From NCBI GenBank assembly GCA_905250115.1, contig CAJNOI010000127.1, forward strand, positions 62,001 to 126,000: 64,000 nt of DNA, read 5' to 3'. The position numbers were made by a program, and so were the translations under genes. Every line of letters starts with the position of its first letter. Within the stretch, counting starts at the first letter, position 1. Shown one piece after another: positions 11,918-21,018 of this stretch. The notes below the pieces were generated by a model that saw only the letters and a list, made by a program, of their open reading frames with translations, ran no database searches and was not told the DNA's origin. Source of the DNA: Adineta steineri (lineage: Eukaryota > Rotifera > Eurotatoria > Adinetida > Adinetidae).

Positions 11918-12285
11918 ATGATGTTTTGGTTAAAGAGTTTCACAAGTCTTTTAGCTGTTCTAACTACATTAATTGTTGCTGATGATCCATGTCGATTTGA
12001 ACATTCTAAAGGTATCATAGATTTAACATCCTTAGCTAGAACTGATGGAAAAGCAACTTATTCAGATCAAATACCATCAAGAGAATCTGATTATTGTACG
12101 TTGATTTTGTTGATATTCTAATAATTATTTTTTGATTATTTATTGAATATAGTGTATAGTTATAATCCATGTAACCCATTTTCAGAAGTAGGCGATTGTT
12201 TTGATGTAGCTGTTTATCAAAGTTCATTACTACTTTGTTTTCATTTAATAATAATCAAATGCCATCTATTTCAAGTGTTTCATTA
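11918..12285 (+). pseudogene. MRH/ATG27-like secreted protein fragment
   Basis: Exon 1 (11918-12095) gives a signal peptide (hydrophobic core SLLAVLTTLIVAD) then DPCRFEHSKGIIDLTSLA. Exon 2 (from 12153) gives YNPCNPFSEVGDCFDVAVYQ. This matches the start of a mannose-6-phosphate-receptor-homology fold (C-x-F, G-x-I-D-L-x-S-L, Y-x-Y-N-P-C-x-P-F, C near the end). The frame then runs into unrelated sequence and stops at about 12285, long before an MRH domain would be complete. I read it as a broken 5' piece of such a gene joined to a fragment of another gene. Confidence 0.6.
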
Positions 12286-12468
12286 GCAAGAATGGAGATA
12301 CTTAAATATTTTTATTTATCCAACAATCTCCTAACAACATTGCCAGATTCACTCTATCTAATTAAAGATATGAAGAAACTCGATATTCAAAATAATAATT
12401 TCGATGCAAAAGAAAAAGCATGGATTGAAGGAATATTTCGAGTGACAAATACTACTGTTGGTGTTTGA
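12238..12468 (+). pseudogene. leucine-rich-repeat gene, C-terminal fragment
   Basis: This frame reads NNNQMPSISSVSLARMEILK, then a clear LRR (YFYLSNNLLTTLPDSL) and a second (KKLDIQNNNF), then a typical LRR cap and stop. It has no start or preceding exon of its own and overlaps the end of the MRH fragment in a different frame. It is the 3' end of an LRR gene abutting the 5' end of an MRH gene, which suggests a deletion or rearrangement joint near 12230. Confidence 0.6.
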
Positions 12469-13149
12469 GATGATGAATTTTGTTTTCTCGAAAAAGAAAT
12501 TACTAATCAATGATTGATAAATTTAATAATTGATATTGTGATAGAAATATATATGTAATTGAAGAAATCTCGATTTCTACATTTTTGATGTTATCAATAG
12601 GTATGGATGAGATTACAAATTTGAGACAAATAAGTCATAGTCATCCTCAATAATGTTTATTTTGCATTTTAAAATTATTTCGATATGCTTTGCAAGTATG
12701 ATTATTTGATAGATATGGATTGATAAGTCCGTATTTTTTAATTAGGATAGAAGGATGATAATTAACAGTATTTCTTTCTATTCGAGTGTCTATGATATTT
12801 TACTTGATTATGATGATAATCTCAATATATCTTCATTCACACATATTTTCTTATTAATCAACATCTTACAAAATAGGTTCAATACTTGCAAATTAGGGGT
12901 AAGAATTTATTGTTATTGTTATTTGTTATAAATAAGTTAGCATATAAATAAAACATAACTTTTATCTATGAAAAATATCTTTTCTCGCCTCATTGTATAT
13001 TTTAATTGTGCCCGTTATGTAAACTCACACTTTCGAACAAATTTTCTATATCTATACTACTATGATTTATATTGTTCAACCAAGATATAAAGCTAGTTGA
13101 ATATTCAAAAAAACAAAATTATTGTTATAAATTACAATAATAATAAATT
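12469..13149. other. no gene seen between rearranged fragments and receptor copy 2
   Basis: AT-rich with short random ORFs only. No repeat family member except the half-hairpin that begins at 13150. Confidence 0.4.
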
Positions 13150-13184
13150 CTCATCCCTACCCACACCTGCACGCACACCCTTGT
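13150..13184. repeat. telomere-motif element, C-rich half only
   Basis: TCCCTACCCACACCTGCACG followed by CACACCCTTG shows only the right-arm type sequence. It touches the 3' edge of receptor duplication copy 2. Confidence 0.65.
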
Positions 13185-14690
13185 TAGTATTCATTATATC
13201 CTGATATTTTATCCTTTGAATGTTGAATATTCTTGAAATCCTGAAGCATTTGTGTGCTACCATAATGGTTCTTCGTTTGATGATCAATCGACAGAAAAAA
13301 GTCTTCAATTATCTTTTGTTGTAAAAATTCATCATCAATACAAATTGTTAGAAAGCATCAGTTGATGATAAAATAATGTAATCTTACGAATAACTTCATT
13401 TTTATTTTAGATAACAAACAAATATTCACCAAATAACTATACAGACTCAACAACAACAGAAAAAGAAAACATTCAACTTATTGACAAAAAAGTAAACGTT
13501 TCACTTCTTTTCGAAATGTTTTTGATATAAATAAATATGCATAACATCCAATACAATATGAAATATCAGAAAGAAAAGATCCCACTAAACTCAGAAAGAT
13601 GCTAATTTGTGTTAAACCGGTATTTTGTGCAATTTGGTAATATATAACGACAACGAACACCATGGCATTACATGCTATATAGATAGAGATATCCACAACT
13701 ACCATCAGAACAAATTGTCGATCTTTGTAGTGAAACGGTTGTTCGGAGTTCCCTGCTGTATTCCTAGTGTTCGTTGTTACAGGAGCAATACGTCGTCGAC
13801 GCACTTTTATAATGTTTTTTGCAGTCCATATGGCAAAAATAATCATCAACAAAGGAACTGCAATTGCTTTGACGAACAATGAATAATAACCCATGAAAAC
13901 GACGTATGGACCTGTTCGAAAATAGCACGTAAAATAACCGGGTGCTATTTCTTCGATATCTACTAAAATTAATGTATGACAATGAAACAACATCCAAAAT
14001 AATGTTCCACAACCGATACAAATATAGGCTAAACGACGTGTACTTCTTTGTCGTGTTCGAGCATTTGATGATGTGACTAACACTCGATCGATTGAAGCTA
14101 AGATAAGATAAAATGGACTGAGAATATCAAATAAATACGTTGTGTAATAGTAGAAACGGCACATAAGGAGATTATATGTAGTAAGATCTGTGTCATAGCC
14201 ATATGTTGATATAAGGAACAACACTGATAAAGTAATAAATAAGAAATTGACAACATTCACTGCTATCAAGTAGATGGAACATGGACTTTTACGTAGATTT
14301 TTCTGAGTGAAAACAATCAGACTGATGATACAACTAATAACACCCAATAGCATTAATATTGGACCACCGATTCGAAATAAATTCTTCTGTATTGTTTGTA
14401 ACGATGTGAGAAAACCATTCGACGAAGACATGTTACTTTGAGAATAACTTTGATATATTTGAAAAATGTGTTTTTTTCTTCAACGCAAAACTTTCAAATG
14501 AAAGAGTAATAGTAATATGTCCGATATAATTGTTTGATTTTGTCATGTCGCAATAATGTGAAACAAAAATAATCACAAGTTTCATGAACAAAGCATAGAT
14601 ACTTCTAATTATTTTAATGAGAAGGTAAAGATGTTTCTCCTTTTCTTATAATTTCTTTTCATTTGATGTATTGCTCTATTTCTTTTTTAA
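13185..14690. repeat. tandem duplication, copy 2 (receptor gene plus flanks)
   Basis: Partner of 9815-11160. Similarity starts within a few bases of the half-hairpin at 13150-13184 and runs through the gene into the promoter side. Confidence 0.85.
13478..14431 (-). CDS. rhodopsin-like G-protein-coupled receptor, paralogue of 9953-10906
   Basis: 317 residues, seven hydrophobic segments, single exon, the same start leader and the same length as its neighbour. Shared anchors are KNLRKSPCSIYLIAVN, LILASIDRVLVTSSNA, LFWMLFHCHTL and ISKTFRKEVKR. Differences cluster in the first extracellular loop (TYGYDTDLTTYNLL here) and in TM2, TM6 and TM7. That pattern would be expected if ligand specificity were diverging while the G-protein face is kept. 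Both copies are open, with no sign of decay. Confidence 0.88.
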   Translation of the reverse strand: MSSSNGFLTSLQTIQKNLFRIGGPILMLLGVISCIISLIVFTQKNLRKSPCSIYLIAVNVVNFLFITLSVLFLISTYGYDTDLTTYNLLMCRFYYYTTYLFDILSPFYLILASIDRVLVTSSNARTRQRSTRRLAYICIGCGTLFWMLFHCHTLILVDIEEIAPGYFTCYFRTGPYVVFMGYYSLFVKAIAVPLLMIIFAIWTAKNIIKVRRRRIAPVTTNTRNTAGNSEQPFHYKDRQFVLMVVVDISIYIACNAMVFVVVIYYQIAQNTGLTQISIFLSLVGSFLSDISYCIGCYAYLFISKTFRKEVKRLLFCQ

Positions 14691-14734
14691 TTATCATCCC
14701 TTTTTATTTTTGTTTTTTTATTCTCTCTGATTCT

Positions 14735-14855
14735 GGAGTTTATAAGTGTATACTTTGTATGAAAATGATACGATTCGAGATAAAAAGAAATATAAAGTGT
14801 AATGCCATCGGTAGTAACCTTTCTTTTATCAGAAACTGTCATATAGAGTAAATTT
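14735..14855 (+). repeat. dispersed repeat, copy 2
   Basis: Direct match to the reverse complement of 2955-3085 (see that entry). It lies immediately upstream of receptor copy 2. Confidence 0.55.
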
Positions 14856-14859
14856 AATT

Positions 14860-16329
14860 GTTATTTTGAACTATAGAGTTTAACATGTTCTATAAGAACG
14901 TAGTTTTCTTTAAAACAGATCTACTCGAATTTATATAAAAAATACAAGTTAGTAATAGTCATTCTGCCGTTATTGATTAGCGTACGACATAACTCTTTGA
15001 ATATCGTGAAACACATTATGAAGACTTTATCAATCTATAGATGCATTTCAAAGTTAGTGTAAAGCATGGAAACTAAAACTACAATCATCAAAAATAGAAG
15101 TGATTCACTTTAGTATGTATTCATGAAAGAAAGAAAAAAATTTAGTAACAGTAAAAGTAGGAGACACATTTATTAAATCACTGGATTCAGCAAGATAATT
15201 GTGTGTGAGGGTTTGGAGCTCCATTATTCATTCATATCCATATGCACCCGTGGTTATTGCAAAACTAATAATAATTGGTGAAGGATGTGCTGTAACAATA
15301 AAAATAAAATTCAAATTCAGACTCATTTCAATATTGAAATATTAAACATATTCAATATGAGCACATTTTTGCTTACGAAGTGGATGAGTACTTTCTTTTT
15401 TATATATCATTTAATATAAACTTATAGTTAATGGTACGAAACTTCTCTTTACTTTCACATTTACAATCGCAGTCTAATTTCAGTCGAATATATCCAATGC
15501 TCATAAGTTATAGTACACAACTCTCCATATGTTTGTGCAATATTAGTTGCATAATATTGTTACCATTTTTTTAAAGAAAATAATTAAGCACATAAGAAAG
15601 CGTTGAAACAGTATTGAATTTCTATTTAATGAAGATTATACCGTACGCTTCTTGATTTTTAAACGATACAAAAAAGCACCATCTGTCAATTAAGTATACT
15701 GAATTAGAGAAGTGAGAAGAAATTCTTCTTTCGACACTTTCGCTCTGATTAGCAATGACAATTATAGTGAGTATGGGTGGTACAAGTGCTGTTTTAGGTT
15801 GCATTGTATACCGCCACAAAATAATGTGATAAAATATAGTATCTATCTATTTCATTGCAAATCATGTTAGCATTTTTATGATGATGATACAAAATATCAT
15901 ACATTTTCCAAACATGGTACAAAGTCTAGTCTATTTTATGTTCTGTATTATACTGATTTTTGTATCTGCAATAATAATGTCATTATAATTCTTATCATGT
16001 CAAAAAATTTTATTATTGTATTCAGAACAATCTAAATAACATCGATTTGATTAAATTTATTAAAAACTACGATAAATGAGACTTTTTTTTGTTTCATTTT
16101 AATACATTCCTTTTTTTTCGTAGGTAGAAAGCAGGGAGAGATTTCATTTCTACACCGTTACGTGAACTATAAAATGATGACGTGCATGAAAAAGGAATGA
16201 AGAGCAAATACAAATTTGTTTAAATAAATATGTGAAGGCGTGCATCGCTATTGACGTCATCACTAAATAATAAATACCTGATTTTTTTTCTATACTATAC
16301 TTTATTTAAATAAAAAATATTTTTTGTCG
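14860..16329. other. no gene seen
   Basis: About 1.5 kb of AT-rich sequence. Small ORFs lack domains and splice partners. A weak G-rich/C-rich pair at 15205-15245 may be a worn hairpin element but is too degenerate to call. Confidence 0.4.
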
Positions 16330-16680
16330 ATGGAAGCGATTTACATATTTCTAACATCGCTTGTTATAATTACTACATGTTCAGCAAGAACTTATTCAAG
16401 TAGCAGTAGTTCTGACGGTGCCTTCTCGACTGGTGCGATTGTAGGTATTGCATTGGGTGCTGTCGCTTTTTTTACGCTTCTTGTAGTATTCATCGCCTGT
16501 ATGAAAATGAAACAAGCGAAAGCACGAAGAATAAATGCCATTCCTACAGCAATGCAAATGGCGGCTTTAGCTCAAGAAGAAAATCGATATAAGCCACCAG
16601 GTAGTGTTCAAGTACCATCCTATAATCAACCACCACCGTATAATCAAGCACAACCATCAAAAATGACGCCGGTTTCATGA
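16330..16680 (+). CDS. small single-pass membrane protein with PPxY-type tail
   Basis: 116 residues from the ATG at 16330. An N-terminal signal peptide (IYIFLTSLVIITTCSA) is followed by a short Ser-rich ectodomain and a Gly/Ala-rich transmembrane helix (GAIVGIALGAVAFFTLLVVF). A basic stop-transfer stretch (KMKQAKARR) leads into a Pro/Gln/Tyr-rich cytoplasmic tail containing PPPYNQ. PPxY motifs bind WW domains of NEDD4-type ubiquitin ligases, so trafficking control is plausible. The layout resembles Shisa-like or cysteine-poor adaptor proteins, but I cannot assign a family. A polyadenylation-type AATAAA follows within 35 bp of the stop. Confidence 0.75.
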   Translation: MEAIYIFLTSLVIITTCSARTYSSSSSSDGAFSTGAIVGIALGAVAFFTLLVVFIACMKMKQAKARRINAIPTAMQMAALAQEENRYKPPGSVQVPSYNQPPPYNQAQPSKMTPVS

Positions 16681-17609
16681 GACACATTTTTTATATGAAT
16701 AAGTGCTCAATAAAGTCAATTATGAATGTATTATCATGTGAAAAAAATTCAACTGAATCATAAATTTTACAAATAGGAACTTTAAAATGATTTGAAACAA
16801 ACTATGGATTTTTATTACAACATTTTCTATTTAAATAAATTTTTCTGTCTACATCGCTCTTGTTTGATTATTTAATTGTGTATGTTATAAAATTAAAGAC
16901 GTAGTATAGATTATTAATAAAATATAAAGAAATTGATAGCGATTTTTTTTTATTTTTCTATCATTGCATGTCAAAGCAAACTCTCGCAACAAATAAAATT
17001 TTTTTCATCTCACATCTGCATCCTACAGTGCTAAAAAATAAATAGAGGTATATGATTATGAACGAAGTTTAGTGCAATAACGTGAGTATGTGAGATGATT
17101 TTGATGTTCGTACAAATGTAAATAATATTATAGATTCATGTTACCTTGGATTAGAAGTTTAGAGTGTAAACGTGCGTCAGCAAATATATTCATGCAGTTT
17201 TTTTTTCTTTTCTCTGCGTGGAGACACGTGTTCGTCATTGTTAAGGTTTTAAAAGATTTTTTACTGTCTATTACACAAAGAAATGGTCTATTGGCAAAAA
17301 AGTACGTCATTTTTCTATTATGTATTATACGACAACGCGTAGAAAAATGCACCTCATCTTGAACTTAAACTAGATCTATTGTTGGTTTTGTGAAATTTAA
17401 ACTTATGTTTTTAAATAAAGTCACAATTTTGTCAATCGATTTAAGTTGTAGATGAACTAGAATACCCATACTTTGAAGATGTTACTTGATTATGATTTAT
17501 TATTTGCAGAGAAAAGTTTCGGATTCAAAAGATGTTTGATCGACTAGCGAGTTATGAAAAAAATAGTTTATAATGAAATAATTTTTAGCAGATAGACGAA
17601 AGTTTGTTA
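16681..17609. other. no gene seen
   Basis: AT-rich intergenic region. The overlapping ORFs at 17128-17362 on both strands lack coding features. Confidence 0.4.
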
Positions 17610-18437
17610 TTAATCGACTTGTGTACCACGACAGATTGGACATTGACTTGAAGTATAAAGACGATAAAAAAATGGAATTAGTTTCAGCTAGAAAAAAAGA
17701 ATTTTTTATCGAATACCTTTAACCATGGATCAATACATTCAGCATGAAATAAATGTTCACATCGTAAACGTTTGGTAGTTTCATCGTTTTTATATTCACT
17801 TAAACAAATTGCACATTTATCATCTTTAGTTTTTGATTTTCGATAAGTCATTGTTGGTATGCGTTCAATACTATTATTGGATAGACCCACAGATGGTGTT
17901 TCATCACTATAACCAAGTAAACCGGGTACATTCTAGAAAGAATTAAATCGATTCGATAGATTCGAATAAAAAACTTACAAAAAATTGAAGACGAAGATTA
18001 GTAGGATTAACAAAAACACTGTTACCGAATGATGAATCATCACGCACACCAAAAAAATCTCTAGATAAAAAAGCAGATTCTATTTTAAAAGAAGCATTCA
18101 TAAAAAAAGATACGAACCGTAGAAGATTATGTGGAAAATTTGGTTGATGATCTAAACCACGAGGATGTCGTACATATGAATAATAATTAGGAGCTTCTAA
18201 TCGATATCGTCGATGCGGTCGATCATTTGATGAATTTGAATGTCTATTGGAATGAGAATATTCTCTATGATATTGATGAAGTGGAGAAGAATTTCTGTCT
18301 CGATTAGATTGATGAATAATATCTCGTAGTGTTGGGAGAACATTTTGTTGAAAGGAATTATCTTGTGGTTGAGAAAATTGATTAATTATACGAAGACGAA
18401 ATGATCCATATGGATCATCGAAATATTCATGTGCCAT
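17610..18437 (-). CDS. RING-H2 E3 ubiquitin ligase
   Basis: Four exons (18437-18118, 18060-17979, 17932-17717, 17687-17610) sum to 232 codons. The N-terminal half is low-complexity, rich in His, Ser, Asn and Arg, and probably disordered. The RING begins CAICLSEY, continues RLRCEHLFHAECIDPWLK and ends CPICRGTQVD at the C-terminus, so all eight zinc ligands of the C3-H2-C3 pattern are present. The spacer between DPWL and CPIC is longer than usual because exon 4 adds LKLIPFFYRLYTSSQ. Either the loop is really extended or a different acceptor is used. RNF126/RNF44-like ligases have this arrangement, with a disordered N-terminus and a terminal RING. Confidence 0.85.
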
Positions 18438-19022
18438 ATAAGTAATCTCTCTATAACTAGTGGATATAATTGACGTATTTTAACTGTGAAAACACATTTA
18501 TACGATTTACAAAACGGAAGTACACGTCATACAATATTACATACTTTTCCAACTATGAGTCATACAAAAATTAGAGGATTCGTCGAATAAATTATGCTGA
18601 TATGAGACAATATAGTAAGCAGTTATCGACATCTGTCTTTTTATTTTCTTTCTTTTAAACCTTATACCGTAAAAGAACAAATAAGATGTAGCTTAGCAAT
18701 TACTACATGCTGCTTTTAAGTAATCTAATTAATATTTTGTCCGTTTTATGCCATTGATAAAGAATGCGCTCTGAGTGTAGTTGTCTGATTTGTAATCGAA
18801 AAATATGGTATGTCATTTGTTTGCTATCAAATGAATTAGTCATAAAATGATTATGTCTTTTGTTGTGATTTGGGCAAATAATTACAATTTAGAAGATAAA
18901 TGTACTCGTCAATATTTATCTATAGTTAATAACGGATTTAAATGTATATATATATATACTAACGCAAACGATTATACTTCATTCAATAACAACAAATTGA
19001 TTATCATCCATAGTGATCAATC
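18438..19022. other. intergenic; TATA-like tract before small secreted gene
   Basis: No exon seen. An alternating ATATATATAT tract at about 18945-18957 lies about 70 bp before the ATG at 19023 and could serve as a core promoter. Confidence 0.4.
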
Positions 19023-19489
19023 ATGAACAAGATTATTCTTATTGTAAGTGTCGTTTTTATTTGAAAAAAAAGAATGAATAATCTAATCAGTATGATATTT
19101 AATAGTTCTGCCTAATGTTTGGCCTTGCCAAATCGCTCGACTTTTCTGATACATCAGCAGTGAACAATGCAATTGCTAATGTATGCAACGCTATCTCAGC
19201 ACGCCCAGGTCCAGCTGCTGCTATCATTGATCGAATGCAAACAGCGTTAAACGAACGTCAACAAAAAATACAACAGCGCTTACCGCAAACATTCACTTAT
19301 ATTACTAATCAACAAAACAAGGATAAACTAAAAGCAGGTGGTGACAATTGCAAAAACTATTTTAATGGCTTGAGAACTCCATTAATGATCGATTTACAAA
19401 ATAATAAAGAAATGCTTCAGTTCATGCAACAAGTATTTGAACAACGTATGAACGATTTCATCAATGAAATTCAACAACAGTCCGGCTGA
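19023..19489 (+). CDS. small secreted helical protein, unknown family
   Basis: Two exons (19023-19043 and 19106-19489) encode 134 residues. A tiny first exon supplies most of the signal peptide (MNKIILIFCLMFGLAKS), a common arrangement for secreted proteins here. The mature part is Gln/Asn-rich and amphipathic-helical, with two cysteines (NVCNAIS and GDNCKNY) that could form one disulfide. The segment DRMQTALNERQQKIQQRL recalls coiled-coil proteins. I do not recognise the family. The start was chosen because only the spliced form gives a signal peptide. Confidence 0.75.
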
Positions 19490-19676
19490 ACAACATTCAA
19501 TTTATTATGAGAGAAAACTTTGCATGCTTGTGTCTAGTTAACCCACTGTTTCAGTTTTCTTTCAAATACATATAAGATTTATAAACTATTTTCTGGGGAA
19601 ATATATTTCAAATTCTCATAACATAAGAAAAGTAGCGTGTGTGAATCAGATGAAAATTTTATAGACAATTATTTTT

Positions 19677-20276
19677 TCAAATAGACATCAATGAAAAAAA
19701 ATACATAAAAGCAATTAAAAACGATATATTCCATTGAATATTTTTTTGATTAATCCCATGATTGCACAAGTGCTTATTACAACAATTAATCTTCAAATCA
19801 GCTACTCGAATAGTACTTGTATTTCCAACAATATCACTACTATTAAGTCCTCGTGGACATCCATTTTCATTACCTTTTCTTAAAGTAAATCTGTTATTGT
19901 CACTAAGTTTACCAACTATTTTCTAGAATGATTTCAAATTAATAATTATTTGTTCTATGTCTTCAAATATATCAATACATACCACACAAAGTGAATCAGA
20001 AGTTGTTACAGAATCTACTTTAATTGATGTTCCATTGGTATTGAATGGATCATGACAATTAGTTGTATTTTGCCCAACATTTAAACATGAATAGCAATCC
20101 AAACCATTGATATAATGATTTCCTAAGAAAATAAAAAATATCAATTTTTGAGTTTTTTTTTTCTCAAAATTTTCTATAGACCGATATTGAAGATTAATAT
20201 AATAAAACAAAATAAAGTAACTTGCATGTTGTCGAGATTGAAAAAGAAGGATGAATGCTAGAGGACGTATAAGCAC
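19677..20276 (-). CDS. LU-domain (Ly6/uPAR-like) GPI-anchored protein, start unclear
   Basis: Three exons. Exon 2 (20122-19983) holds GLDCYSCLNVGQNTTNCHDP, the typical N-terminal CxxC of a three-finger LU domain. Exon 3 (19922-19677) ends the domain with INCCNKHLCN, the diagnostic CC...CN, followed by a short linker and a hydrophobic C-terminal tail (ISFLIAFMYFFSL) as expected for a GPI signal. Exon 1 (to 20222) gives a hydrophobic LAFILLF stretch suited to a signal peptide, but its frame has no ATG before an upstream stop. The nearest ATG (MKCLYVL) is in another frame. This could be an undetected exon, an assembly indel or early decay. The related gene at 41464-43065 is also damaged. Confidence 0.75.
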
Positions 20277-20956
20277 TTCATATATGATTGAGAATATATG
20301 AATATTGACATTTGTGTAATGGATATGCTTTTATTGAGAACGCTTTTAATTGCATCTACTGCTTCTTATTTTACAAAAAAGAAAAATTTAACGTCAACGA
20401 TTCATTTTCTTATGTTTATCGCAATTTAATACAAAATAAATAGTAAATAATATATTCAATTTTAATAATAAACCTTCTAATTCTAAAAAAATCATTATTT
20501 TATATTATTGATGAACAGGATAATATTGGAAGCGTTTACTTGACAAATGAATCTATAATCCCGAATATGGGTACTTCGAATCTGTTATGTAGTTTGATAT
20601 TTTTCTTCTACTAGCTCTGAAATCACTAAATCATCTTCAAATCGTTTGTAGAGAATCCTGTATTTTCGTTTATTTGTTTTGCTACAAACTTATAAATCCT
20701 TTCTTAATTCTGTATGACGATATTTTTATTTTTAGTATAGATGTTAAAACAAAACTTTGACTTGCTCTTATTTTGTGGAATATTATTATACATTTTTAAT
20801 AAATTCCTTTCATAATATATTATTATAAGCCAGGTAAAGTCATTGCATAATCAAAATGTGCTATCGTTTTATTTCTTTTGCTCGTTCTGTTTTCCTTTTC
20901 TTTCATACGATTGAGAAATTTGAATCAGAAGAATGAATCATCTTCCTATCGTGGGG
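20277..20956. other. intergenic, no gene seen
   Basis: AT-rich spacer between divergently transcribed genes. It probably contains both promoters. Confidence 0.4.
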
Positions 20957-20964
20957 TATAAAAG
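20957..20964 (+). promoter_or_regulatory. TATA box of the VIT-VWA gene
   Basis: TATAAAAG in a locally GC-richer setting (GGGG before, GAGCG after), 55 bp upstream of the ATG at 21019. This is the clearest core promoter in the window. Confidence 0.7.
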
Positions 20965-21018
20965 AGCGTTGCCGCGATGCATTTTTTCACTTTTACATTT
21001 TCATAGTAGTAGTTATAT

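Noticed and set aside
15205-15245. G-rich and C-rich patches that could pair as another hairpin element
   Set aside because: The end motif CTTGAGGG/CCCTCAAG is absent and pairing is too weak to separate from chance.
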